A stretch of DNA of 64,000 bases from Roseomonas sp. AR75 (GTDB taxonomy: Bacteria; Pseudomonadota; Alphaproteobacteria; Acetobacterales; Acetobacteraceae), in the NCBI RefSeq assembly GCF_005222815.1, contig NZ_STGB01000005.1, positions 372,001 through 436,000 of the forward strand, written 5' to 3'. Below, one piece after another: positions 7,709 through 16,083 of the stretch. How positions within the stretch are numbered: the stretch's first letter is position 1; every line of letters starts with the position of its first letter. Under the pieces are notes generated by a model. That model was not told the DNA's origin, made no database searches, and saw only the letters and a list, made by a program, of their open reading frames with translations. The position numbers and the translations under genes are program-made.

Positions 7709-8503
7709 TCAGAGCGGCGAGCCGGCGCTTCCCTGCGGCTTCGCGCGCGCAGCATGGCGCGCCGCCCAGCCCTCGCCGCGCACCCAGGCGAGCAGGGTGT
7801 CCCAGTCCGGCTCCACGCCATCCAGCGCGCATTGGCTGCGCCACGCCAGCGCCAGCATGCAGGACAGCACCGGCACGCCGCCGTGGAAGGGGGTGCGGCT
7901 GATCGGCAGCAGCGTCGGCATGCCCGTGCCGAGCATTGCGATCGCATCCAGCCCGGTCGGATCCAGCGCCAGCAGCGCCTGGTGCGCGCCTTCTCCGCTC
8001 ATCGCATAGATCGGATGGAACACGCCGTCCTGCAGGGCGCTGCCGGAGACACGCGCAACCTCGAAGCCGAGCGCGGTGAAATAGGCGATGCCGGCCTCCG
8101 TCAGGTCCTGCGGATAGGGGCTGACCAGGCCAATGCGCTTTGCGCCGAGCGCATGGAAGGCGTCGCGCACCGCATGGCCGGCAGTGACGAAGGGCACGCC
8201 GCGCGCGGCGGTGATGCGCGCGACCGCTGCCTCCTCCTCCGCCACGCCGGCGAAATACGAGGCGCCGGTGCAGGCGAAGGCGATGGCGCCGATGGGGGCG
8301 TTGGCGAACTGGTCCGACCAGGCCTCGAGCGAGGCGAGGTAGTCCAGCAGCCGCGCGATGATGGTGGGCTTCGTGCTGGTCATGCGCGCGTTCAGCATCG
8401 CCGTGCCGGGCGGCAGCAGCGCCGCGAATTCCGGCTCCACCGTGGTGTTCGCCTGCGGCGTCAGCACGCCGAGCAGGCCGCGCGGAGCGTATTCCACCGC
8501 CAT
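7709..8503 (-). CDS. Asp/Glu racemase superfamily protein (maleate isomerase / arylmalonate decarboxylase-like)
   Basis: A 264-residue enzyme of the Asp/Glu racemase fold. GLLGVLTPQANTTVEPEF matches the first strand and substrate-carboxylate loop of the maleate isomerase/AMDase branch. AFACTGASYF carries the first catalytic cysteine (C78). The position where relatives have the second cysteine reads LGTGMPT, with glycine, so a two-cysteine isomerase mechanism looks unlikely; C215 nearby does not align. Family members isomerise maleate, racemise hydantoins or decarboxylate malonates. The gene lies 3 bases downstream of the FAD monooxygenase, suggesting consecutive steps in an aromatic or heterocyclic pathway (inference). 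Confidence 0.8.
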   Translation of the reverse strand: MAVEYAPRGLLGVLTPQANTTVEPEFAALLPPGTAMLNARMTSTKPTIIARLLDYLASLEAWSDQFANAPIGAIAFACTGASYFAGVAEEEAAVARITAARGVPFVTAGHAVRDAFHALGAKRIGLVSPYPQDLTEAGIAYFTALGFEVARVSGSALQDGVFHPIYAMSGEGAHQALLALDPTGLDAIAMLGTGMPTLLPISRTPFHGGVPVLSCMLALAWRSQCALDGVEPDWDTLLAWVRGEGWAARHAARAKPQGSAGSPL

Positions 8504-8506
8504 GGC

Positions 8507-10138
8507 TCAATCCCTTCCCGTCAGCCGTGCGACGATTGGCCGCGGCTCCGCCGGATCGGCCGTGCCGCGCCATCCCACATGCCCGTCCGGCCGCACCAGA
8601 ATGAGGCGCGGCCCTTCCAGCACGGCGGCGTCGCAGCGCTGCGTGTTCACGGGCACGCCTGCGTCGCGCAGCGCGGCCAGAAGCCGCGGCGCCTCAGCGT
8701 CCATGCCGGCGCCAATGAGCGAAAAGCCGGAGCCGAGCAGGTCCAGCGTGCTGCGCCCATCCGGCAGCCAGGCATGCGGGAAGCGGCTGCCGGGCCAGGT
8801 GGAGGGCACCACCTGGTTCGGATCGTCGGGCGGCTCGTAGGTGCCGTCCGGGACGATCGCCGGGCTGTCCGCGTAGCGGTAGCCGAGATGCACGCCCGCG
8901 CTGTTGAACTGCCGCGACATCCAGGCGATCCGCTGCTTGAGCCGCGCGCGTGATGCCGCGCCGCGTTCGCTGTCCTCGCCGATCCAGGCGGGCGTTTCCG
9001 CCATCACCATGTCGATGCGGTCGGAGTTGGTCGCGGAGATGATGGAGTTGCGGATCGCCACCGGCTTGCGCTCGGCCTCGTAGCTGTCCAGCAGCTTATC
9101 GCCCGCCCAGCCTTCGCGAATGGCCGACAACTTCCAGGCGAGGTCGCAGGCGTCGCCGATGCCGGTGTTCATGCCGACGCCGCCGGTGGGGACGAACAGA
9201 TGCGCTGCGTCGCCGGCAAGGAACACGCGCCCGCGTCGCCACTCCGCCGCGACGGACTGGTGATGATGCCAATGCGTGGTGCCGACCAGCTCGAACTCAA
9301 AGCGCGCGCCCATGGCGGCGTGCAGGACGGTGGCGGGGTCGTCGGCGCCCTCCCGCGCGGGATCGGCCCAGTAGAACTGGTAGTTCCACAGCTCCCGCCC
9401 GTCGATCGCGGTGAAGACGCCGTAGCAGCCGGGCGTGAAGCAGAAATACAGGTTCGCCAGCCCCTTCCCATGCGCGCGCAGGAAATCGGCGCTGCGGAAC
9501 AGGAAGGAGAGATTGCTGCGCATCCGCCCGCGCCCGACCATGGGTACGCCAAGCGTCTTGCGTACCAGCGACGCGCCGCCGTCGCAGCCGACCAGGTACT
9601 CCGCCTCCACCTGCTCGGTCGCGCCGGCCTCGTCCTCCAGCGTCGCCAGCACATGGTCGCCGCGATCCTCGAAGGCCGCGAGGCGCCAGCCATGGCGCAT
9701 CGTCAGCGGCGACAGACCCTGCGCGTGGCGCAGCAGCACCGGCTCCAGCGCCTGCTGCCCGATCTGCGTCTTGCCATAGGGCGACCAGGCCAGTTCGCGC
9801 CATCGCGCCGCCGCTTCCGGATCGCGCGCGCGGATGCGCGCTACCGGGGGCGAGGCGAAGCGGTGGATCTCATGCCCCGCCAGGCGGTCGCAGAAGACGA
9901 TGTAGTAGGCATCGTTCTGCGGCATGCAGGCTTCGTAGACCTGCTCGTCCAGCCCCCAGCGCCGGAACAGCTCCATCGAGCGTGCGCCGAGTAGCGTCGC
10001 CTTCGGATGCTGCGTCGGGCCGTGCCGCGGCTCCACCAGCAGCGAGGGCACGCCGCGATGCGCCAGGTCGATGCCGAGCGTCAGCCCCACCGGCCCGCCG
10101 CCGGCGATCAGTACCGGCACACGTCGCGGCATCGGCAT
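8507..10138 (-). CDS. FAD-dependent aromatic monooxygenase (PheA/TfdB family)
   Basis: A 543-residue class A flavoprotein hydroxylase. The N-terminus has the Rossmann motif VLIAGGGPVGLTLGIDLA and a following LLVE acid. The DG motif appears as YLVGCDGGASLVRKTLG. The FAD ribityl motif is GDAAHLFVPTGGVGMNTGIGDACDLAWKL. The C-terminal 90 residues form the thioredoxin-like domain of this family (RLILVRPDGHVGWRG). Such enzymes use NAD(P)H and O2 to hydroxylate phenols or related rings. The start is ATG 10138 behind GGTGGAG; a TTG-initiated extension is possible but unlikely. It leads the minus-strand catabolic unit and is divergent from hyuA across about 128 bases. Confidence 0.88.
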   Translation of the reverse strand: MPMPRRVPVLIAGGGPVGLTLGIDLAHRGVPSLLVEPRHGPTQHPKATLLGARSMELFRRWGLDEQVYEACMPQNDAYYIVFCDRLAGHEIHRFASPPVARIRARDPEAAARWRELAWSPYGKTQIGQQALEPVLLRHAQGLSPLTMRHGWRLAAFEDRGDHVLATLEDEAGATEQVEAEYLVGCDGGASLVRKTLGVPMVGRGRMRSNLSFLFRSADFLRAHGKGLANLYFCFTPGCYGVFTAIDGRELWNYQFYWADPAREGADDPATVLHAAMGARFEFELVGTTHWHHHQSVAAEWRRGRVFLAGDAAHLFVPTGGVGMNTGIGDACDLAWKLSAIREGWAGDKLLDSYEAERKPVAIRNSIISATNSDRIDMVMAETPAWIGEDSERGAASRARLKQRIAWMSRQFNSAGVHLGYRYADSPAIVPDGTYEPPDDPNQVVPSTWPGSRFPHAWLPDGRSTLDLLGSGFSLIGAGMDAEAPRLLAALRDAGVPVNTQRCDAAVLEGPRLILVRPDGHVGWRGTADPAEPRPIVARLTGRD

Positions 10139-10266
10139 CTCCACCTGTTGACCCGAGGGTAGCCAGCGTATCGCATGCCGACAATCGGCTCCGGACGGCA
10201 TCTTCCGTCTCGACGCACCCGCCCCGCAATGCAAGGCTCGCGCGTCACGGTTTGGGATGTGCGCAG

Positions 10267-12354
10267 ATGGCAAGAAGGCTGCGGATCGGCCTCGATGTCG
10301 GCGGAACCTTCACCGACCTTGCCCTTGTGGACGAGGCGACGGGCCGCATCACCTTCCACAAGGTGCCCTCGACGCCGCACGATCCCTCGGAAGCCATCGA
10401 GACCGGCATCATCGGCCTGCTCGCCCGGGCGCAAGGCGCGGCGGCGGAGGTGGTGTTCCTCGGCCACGGCACGACGGTCGCGACCAACATGGTGATCGAG
10501 CGCCGCGGCGCGCGCACCGGGTTGCTGACGACGAAAGGCTTCCGCGACGTGCTGGAGATCGGCCGCCAGACGCGCCCGCATCTCTACGACTATACGGTGA
10601 AGCGCCCGGAGCCGCTGGTGCCGCGCCGCCGCCGCATCGAGATCGCGGAACGCCTGGCCGCCGAAGGCACCGTGCTGCAGGCGCTGGACGAGGCCGAGGT
10701 GGAGCAGGCCGCGCGCGCGCTGCTGGCGCAGGGCGTGGAGGCGATCGCCGTCGGCTTCCTGCATGCCTGGCGCGACCCGCGGCACGAGGCGGCGGCGAAG
10801 CGCGTGCTGCAACGCATCGCGCCCGAGGCGTATCTCTCGATCTCGGCCGAGGTGCTGCCGGAATTCCGTGAGTTCGACCGCTTCTCCACCACCGTGATGA
10901 ACGCCTATGTCGGCCCGCGCATGGCGCGCTACCTCGACAAGCTGCAGGCGCGGCTGAAGGGCTCGGGCATCGCGCCGGGCCCCTACACCGTGCATTCGAA
11001 TGGCGGGCTGATGTCGGTGGCGACGGCCGGCGCGGCGCCGGTGCGCACCTGCCTCTCCGGCCCGGCCGCCGGCGTGATCGGCGCGGCGGTGGTCGCGGGC
11101 GCGGCGGGATTTCCGAATGTCGTCACTTTCGATGTCGGCGGCACTTCCACCGATGTTTCGGTGATCGCGGATGGCGCGCCGACCTCCACCTCCTCGCGCG
11201 ACGTCGCGGGGCATCCGGTGAAGGTGCCGGCGATCGGCATCGACGTGATCGGCGCGGGCGGCGGCAGCGTCGCCTTCATCGATGCCGGCGGCGCGCTGAA
11301 GGTAGGGCCGCGCAGCGTTGGCGCGCATCCGGGACCGGTGGCCTATGGCAAGGGCGGCACGGAACCGACGCTGACGGATGCGAACATCGTGCTCGGCCGG
11401 CTCGATCCCATCGCCCTGCTGCGCGGAGCAATGCCGGTGGATGCGGCGGCGGCGCGGCGCGCGGTGGAGGAGAAGATCGCGACGCCGCTGCGCCTGAGCG
11501 TGGAGGAAGCGGCGCTCGGCATCATCCGCGTGGCCGTCGCGAATATGGGCCGCGCGATCCGCGGCGTGACGACGGAGCGCGGCTATGCGCCGGAACGCTT
11601 CGCGCTCTTCGCCTATGGCGGCGCCGGCCCGCTGCACGCGACGGAAGTCGCCGCCGAATGCGGCATCCCCGTCGTCGTCGTGCCGCGCGAGCCCGGCACC
11701 ATGTGCGCGCGCGGCATCCTGCTGGCGGACATCGCGCTGGATTTCGTCCGCACTGCCATCGCGCCGCTGGACGAGGCAAGCTGGTCCAACGCCGCCGCGC
11801 TGTTCGCGGAGATGGAGCGCGACGCGCAAGCCTGGCTGGAGGGCGAAGGCGTGCCGCAGTCGCAGCGCGACGCCAGCTGCGCGGTGGACCTGCGCTACGA
11901 CGGGCAGAATTTCGAGGTTCGGGTCAAGCTGCCCGAAGGCGGCATGGACCTGCCCGCGTTGATGGATGCCTTCGCGGCGGAGCATGAGCGCACCTATGGC
12001 TACGCCATTCCCGGCCGCACCGTGGAGCTGGTGAATTGCCGCCTCACCGCGCTGGGCCGCGTGCCGCGCGGCGCGCCGGAACCGCCGCCGCAGGAGGGCT
12101 CGCCGGAGGCCGCGCGGATCGGCGCGCGCCAGGTCTATTTTGACCGCGAGATCGGCTGGCGCGACACGCCGGTCTATGACCGCGACCGCCTCCCCGCCGG
12201 CGCGCGCCTGACCGGCCCCGCGGTAATCGAGGAAATGAGCGCCACCACCGTCGCCTTCCCCGGCCAGCTTGTGGAACTGGATGCCGAGGGGAACATCGTG
12301 CTGCGCCAGACCGCCCGCAGCGCCGCATCGCAGGAGGCGCTGGCCCATGCCTGA
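10267..12354 (+). CDS. hyuA: hydantoinase/oxoprolinase subunit A (HyuA family)
   Basis: A 695-residue HyuA-type ATPase/amidohydrolase subunit. The N-terminal domain begins MARRLRIGLDVGGTFTDLAL, a phosphate-binding fold of the ASKHA type, with the second phosphate loop VVTFDVGGTSTDVSVI. The central GIDVIGAGGGSVAFIDAGG and ERGYAPERFALFAYGGAGPLHA motifs are characteristic. Family members use ATP to open cyclic amides such as N-methylhydantoin, hydantoins or 5-oxoproline, together with the B subunit. The acetone carboxylase beta subunit is a related alternative. It overlaps hyuB by 8 bases (start ATG 12347), indicating translational coupling. Confidence 0.92.
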   Translation: MARRLRIGLDVGGTFTDLALVDEATGRITFHKVPSTPHDPSEAIETGIIGLLARAQGAAAEVVFLGHGTTVATNMVIERRGARTGLLTTKGFRDVLEIGRQTRPHLYDYTVKRPEPLVPRRRRIEIAERLAAEGTVLQALDEAEVEQAARALLAQGVEAIAVGFLHAWRDPRHEAAAKRVLQRIAPEAYLSISAEVLPEFREFDRFSTTVMNAYVGPRMARYLDKLQARLKGSGIAPGPYTVHSNGGLMSVATAGAAPVRTCLSGPAAGVIGAAVVAGAAGFPNVVTFDVGGTSTDVSVIADGAPTSTSSRDVAGHPVKVPAIGIDVIGAGGGSVAFIDAGGALKVGPRSVGAHPGPVAYGKGGTEPTLTDANIVLGRLDPIALLRGAMPVDAAAARRAVEEKIATPLRLSVEEAALGIIRVAVANMGRAIRGVTTERGYAPERFALFAYGGAGPLHATEVAAECGIPVVVVPREPGTMCARGILLADIALDFVRTAIAPLDEASWSNAAALFAEMERDAQAWLEGEGVPQSQRDASCAVDLRYDGQNFEVRVKLPEGGMDLPALMDAFAAEHERTYGYAIPGRTVELVNCRLTALGRVPRGAPEPPPQEGSPEAARIGARQVYFDREIGWRDTPVYDRDRLPAGARLTGPAVIEEMSATTVAFPGQLVELDAEGNIVLRQTARSAASQEALAHA

Positions 12355-14077
12355 CACGAACCCGACCCCCGCCGCCGACCCGGTGGCGATGGAGGTCTTC
12401 GCCAACCGCCTGCTCTCCATCACCGAGGAGATGGGCCACATCCTGATCCGCGCCTCCTTCTCCACCAACATCAAGGAGCGCAAGGACTGCTCGGTCGGCA
12501 TGTTCGACGCGAAGGGTCGCTGCATCGCGCAGGCCGCGCATATGCCGCTGCATCTGGGATCGCTGCTCGGCGCCGTGCGCAGCGTGCTGGAACACACGCC
12601 GGTCGAGGCGATGAAGGATGGCGACGCCTTCGTCTGCAACGACGTGTTCCTCGCGCGCGGCACGCACCAGCCGGACATCACCATCGTTACGCCGATCTTC
12701 TTCGAGGGGCGCGTGGCGTTTTTCGCGGTGAACACGGGCCACCATTCCGATGTGGGCGGCCCCTATCCCGGCTCCATGTCGCAGGCGGCGCGTTCGATCT
12801 TCGAGGAAGGGCTGCGCATCCCAGTGATGCGCATCGCGCGCCAAGGCGAGGTAGACGAGGATCTGCTGCGGATGATCGCGCACAACTCGCGCGAGCCGGT
12901 GGAGCGCACGCTCGATCTCCGCGCGCAGATCGCGGTGAACCGCCGCGGCGCCGACCTGATGCTGCGCCTGGTGGCGGCGGACGGCATCGAGGCGGTGGAA
13001 CGCGCGATCGACGACCTCATCGCCTACACCGCGCGGCGCCTGCGCGCGCGCATCGCCGCCATGCCCGATGGCGAATGGCATGGCGAGCGCTGGATGGATT
13101 CCGACGGCGTGCCGGGGGGCGAGAAGATCAGGCTTGCCGTGCGCGTGGCCGTGAAGGGCAGCGACCTGCTGCTGGATTTCGAAGGCTCGGCGCCCCAGGC
13201 GCGCGGGGCGATGAATGTCGCGGGCGTGGCGCTGGAAGCAACCTGCTACTACGCGGTGAAGGCGCTGCTCGATCCCGACCTGCCGGCCAACAGCGGCTTG
13301 TTCGAGACCGTGCGCCTGACGGCGCCCGAGGGCAGCATCCTGAACCCGCGCTTTCCCGCGGCGACCGCGGTGCGCGCCATCACCTGCAACCGCGCATCCG
13401 GCGCGATCTTCGACGCGATGAACCGCGCCGTGCCGCCGGAGCGGCGCATGGCGATGAGCCATGATTCCGTGCCGCTGCTGCTGGTCGCCGGGGAGCGGCG
13501 CAATGGCGGTCCTTACGTGTATCTCGAGACGCTCGCCGGCGGCATCGGCGCGACCTGCGGCGCGGATGGCGCGGACGCCGCGCAGGTGCACACGGTGAAC
13601 TCGTCCAACCTGCCGGCGGAGGCGCTGGAGATCGAGTATCCGCTGCTGGTGGATGAATACGCGCTGGTCGCGGATTCCGGCGGTGCCGGTCGTTGGCGCG
13701 GCGGGCTCGGCCTGGCACGCCAGATTTCTTCTCGAGTGGACGGATCGCTGCTGACGGCGCGCGGCGAAGGCTATGTCACGGACGCGCCGGGCTGCGAGGG
13801 CGGACTGCCCGGGGGCCTCGCCCGGCTGCGCCATCGCCCCGGCACGCCGCAGGAAGCCCCGCTGCCCACCGCCACCACCGCGATGCGGCTCACGGCCGGC
13901 GAGGCGGTGCGCATCCAGACGCCCGGCGGCGGCGGCTTCGGTGCGCCCTCGCAGCGCGATCCGCAGGGGCTGGCCGCGGACATCCATGACGGCAAAGTTT
14001 CCAGGGAGGCCGCCGAGCGCGACTACGGCACGGCCCATGTCCAACAGGCTCTCGCAGGATGGGAAGACAGGTCATGA
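12347..14077 (+). CDS. hyuB: hydantoinase/oxoprolinase subunit B (HyuB family)
   Basis: A 576-residue HyuB subunit. Recognisable blocks are DPVAMEVFANRLLSITEEMG at the N-terminus, ERKDCSVGMFDAKGRCIAQAAHMPLHLGS, the metal-site region FAVNTGHHSDVGG, and the C-terminal GEAVRIQTPGGGGFG typical of the family. With HyuA it forms the ATP-dependent cyclic-amide hydrolase. The next gene, a Bug-type binding protein, starts within its stop codon, so hyuA-hyuB-Bug is one transcript. The substrate is unknown; the adjacent binding protein suggests it is an imported carboxylate or cyclic imide. Confidence 0.92.
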   Translation: MPDTNPTPAADPVAMEVFANRLLSITEEMGHILIRASFSTNIKERKDCSVGMFDAKGRCIAQAAHMPLHLGSLLGAVRSVLEHTPVEAMKDGDAFVCNDVFLARGTHQPDITIVTPIFFEGRVAFFAVNTGHHSDVGGPYPGSMSQAARSIFEEGLRIPVMRIARQGEVDEDLLRMIAHNSREPVERTLDLRAQIAVNRRGADLMLRLVAADGIEAVERAIDDLIAYTARRLRARIAAMPDGEWHGERWMDSDGVPGGEKIRLAVRVAVKGSDLLLDFEGSAPQARGAMNVAGVALEATCYYAVKALLDPDLPANSGLFETVRLTAPEGSILNPRFPAATAVRAITCNRASGAIFDAMNRAVPPERRMAMSHDSVPLLLVAGERRNGGPYVYLETLAGGIGATCGADGADAAQVHTVNSSNLPAEALEIEYPLLVDEYALVADSGGAGRWRGGLGLARQISSRVDGSLLTARGEGYVTDAPGCEGGLPGGLARLRHRPGTPQEAPLPTATTAMRLTAGEAVRIQTPGGGGFGAPSQRDPQGLAADIHDGKVSREAAERDYGTAHVQQALAGWEDRS

Positions 14078-15039
14078 CGCTTCGTCTCTCGCGCCGCACG
14101 CTGCTCGCAGCGGCCGCGCTGCCCGCGCCGGCGCTCGCGCAGGGCGCCTACCCTACACGGCCGATCCGTCTCGTCGTGCCCTTCGCCGCCGGCGGCGGCA
14201 CCGACATCGTCGCGCGCATCTACGCGCAGAAGATGACGGAGCTGCTGGGCCAGCCGATGGTGGTGGAGAACCGTGCCGGCGCGGGCGGCAATCTTGGCAT
14301 CGAGAACATCGTGCGTTCCGCGCCGGACGGCTATTCGCTGGTGCTGTCCAGCAACGGGCCGGTCGCGGTGAACCGGCACCTGTTCAAGGACATGAATTTC
14401 GATCCGTCGAAGGATCTCGCGCCGGTCTCGCTGACCTTCCGCATCGAACAGGCGCTTGTGGTGAATCCTTCGCTGCCGGTGAACAGCGTTCAGGAGTTCA
14501 TCGCCCTGGCGAAGCAGCGGGAGCTGACCTGGGGTTCCGGCGGCACCGGCAGCTCGCTGCACCTGGCCGGCGAGTTGTTCAAGCTGCGCGCCGGCGTGAA
14601 CCTGGTGCATGTGCCCTATCGCGGCGGCGCGCCGGCGATGAACGATCTCGTCGCCGGCAACATCAACGCGATGTTCGACAGCCTGCCCTCGCTCGTGCCG
14701 CAGCTGCGCGGCGGGCGGATCAAGGGGCTGGCGATCTGCGCTGCGCAGCGTCATCCGCTGGTGCCGGAGTTGCCGACGATGCAGGAGGCCGGCGTGCCGA
14801 ACTACGTCGCCGGCACCTGGGGCGCGGTGTTCGCGCCCGCCGGCACGCCGGAGCCGATCATCGCGCGCCTGGCCGCCGCCACGAAGGAGGCGCTGACGCA
14901 TGAGCCGACCAAGGCCGCGCTCGCCCGTGCCGGCGGCGACGCGCTGTACAGCACGCCGGCCGAGTTGTCCGAGACGTTGCAGCGCGAAATTGCCCTCTGG
15001 GGCCAGGTCGTCCGCGAGGCCAACATCACCGTGGGCTGA
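14074..15039 (+). CDS. Bug/TctC-family tripartite tricarboxylate transporter substrate-binding protein
   Basis: About 321 residues. A twin-arginine-like leader (MTLRLSRRTLLAAAALPAPALAQ) precedes YPTRPIRLVVPFAAGGGTDIVAR, the standard Bug start. Other family blocks are VVENRAGAGGNLG and VPYRGGAPAMNDLVAGNINAMFD. Bug proteins are periplasmic carboxylate binders, greatly expanded in Roseomonas and Burkholderiales, often acting without adjacent TctA/TctB genes; none occur here. The ATG overlaps the hyuB stop (ATGA); ATG 14059 is an alternative five codons upstream. A strong terminator follows the stop. Confidence 0.92.
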   Translation: MTLRLSRRTLLAAAALPAPALAQGAYPTRPIRLVVPFAAGGGTDIVARIYAQKMTELLGQPMVVENRAGAGGNLGIENIVRSAPDGYSLVLSSNGPVAVNRHLFKDMNFDPSKDLAPVSLTFRIEQALVVNPSLPVNSVQEFIALAKQRELTWGSGGTGSSLHLAGELFKLRAGVNLVHVPYRGGAPAMNDLVAGNINAMFDSLPSLVPQLRGGRIKGLAICAAQRHPLVPELPTMQEAGVPNYVAGTWGAVFAPAGTPEPIIARLAAATKEALTHEPTKAALARAGGDALYSTPAELSETLQREIALWGQVVREANITVG

Positions 15040-15052
15040 ACGAACGGAGGGG

Positions 15053-15077
15053 TCCGGGGACGATCATCGTCCCCGGA
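15053..15077. terminator. bidirectional intrinsic terminator
   Basis: A perfect 11-bp stem, TCCGGGGACGA / TCGTCCCCGGA, with a 3-base loop TCA. On the plus strand it is followed by TTCTCTTGTTCGTTTTT. A further AACGAAC/GTTCGTT pairing flanks the stem. It lies between the convergent Bug (ends 15039) and hydroxyacid dehydrogenase (ends 15094) genes, so it should terminate the hyuAB-Bug transcript and possibly the opposite one as well. Confidence 0.88.
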
Positions 15078-15093
15078 TTCTCTTGTTCGTTTT

Positions 15094-16083
15094 TCAGTAG
15101 CCTCGGTCGCGCTGGACCACCTGTTCCAGGGGCGTATCGTCGAGGTAGCGCTGGATGTTTTGCGCGAAGGCCGCCATGCAGCGCGTGCCATAGGCGGTCG
15201 GGTCGTACACCCCGCAATGCGCCGTGATGATCAGGTTCGGCGTGTCCCAGAGCGGGCTGTCGGCGGGCAGCGGTTCCTGCGTCAGCGCATCCAGCACCGC
15301 GCCGCCCAGGCTGCCCTCGCGCAGCTTCGCGGCCAGCGCGCCTTCGTCGAGCTGCTCGCCGCGGCCGATATTCACCACGCCCGCGTGGCGCGGCAGCGCG
15401 TCCAGCTCCGTGCGGCCGACCAGGCCGTGCGTCTCCGGCGTGAGCGGCAGCGCGATGATGAGGAAGTCGGCGTCGGGCAGGTGGCGCCGGAAGTCCCCGC
15501 CCGCGGTCATCACATCCACATCCGGGTGCGTGCGGCCGGAGCGGCTGTTCCCGATCACGCGCATGCCCTGCGCCTTCAGCGCGCGCGCCGCCGCGCCGCC
15601 GAGCGCGCCCATGCCGAGGATCAGCACGGTCTTTCCCGTCACCGTGCCGCCGGCGCGCGGCGCCCAGCGATGCGCGCGCTGCGCCGTGACCAGGTGCGGG
15701 ATGGCGTTGTTCAGCATCAGCACCGCGGCCAGCGCGAATTCCGCCACCTTCGGCACATGCGTCCCGCTCGCATTGGTGAGGGTGACATGCGCGGGGATGT
15801 CGAGCTTCAGCAGCCCTTCCACGCCCGCGCTGGTGTAGCTGATCCAGCGCAGATTCGGCGCGCGCCGGGCCAGGTCGTGCAACGGCGCGCTGCCCGTCAG
15901 GAACAGCACCTCGGCCTCGGCCAGCGCCGACCCCAGCGCATCGTCCGTGCCCCCATGGCTCAGCGCGATGCGCGGACCGAGCGGCGCCAGCGCCGCGCGC
16001 AGCTTCGCCTCGGTGAACTGGTCGGCGAGGTTCGCCTGCGGGCTGACATGCGCATGGACGCGCAGGGGATGTTGTCGCGTCAT
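15094..16083 (-). CDS. D-2-hydroxyacid dehydrogenase (NAD(P)-dependent)
   Basis: A 329-residue D-isomer 2-hydroxyacid dehydrogenase. The nucleotide-binding site is TVLILGMGALGGAAARALKA, followed by a basic SRSGRTH loop that might favour NADPH. The catalytic set is visible as the Arg in VNIGRGEQLDEGAL, the Glu in LTQEPLP and the His in LIITAHCG. Enzymes of this family reduce 2-oxoacids or oxidise D-hydroxyacids; substrate cannot be read from sequence. The ATG overlaps the stop of the upstream Bug gene (16080), so binding protein and dehydrogenase form a pair, consistent with uptake and oxidation of a hydroxyacid (inference). Confidence 0.88.
   Translation of the reverse strand: MTRQHPLRVHAHVSPQANLADQFTEAKLRAALAPLGPRIALSHGGTDDALGSALAEAEVLFLTGSAPLHDLARRAPNLRWISYTSAGVEGLLKLDIPAHVTLTNASGTHVPKVAEFALAAVLMLNNAIPHLVTAQRAHRWAPRAGGTVTGKTVLILGMGALGGAAARALKAQGMRVIGNSRSGRTHPDVDVMTAGGDFRRHLPDADFLIIALPLTPETHGLVGRTELDALPRHAGVVNIGRGEQLDEGALAAKLREGSLGGAVLDALTQEPLPADSPLWDTPNLIITAHCGVYDPTAYGTRCMAAFAQNIQRYLDDTPLEQVVQRDRGY

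Noticed and set aside
10108..12735. An 875-codon open frame antisense to hyuA
   Set aside because: Composition (His/Arg/Gln-rich) and absence of any motif show it is an antisense shadow of the HyuA gene.
15040..15093. A possible riboswitch in the convergent gap
   Set aside because: The structure is a simple perfect stem with a T-rich tail between two gene ends; a terminator explains it fully.
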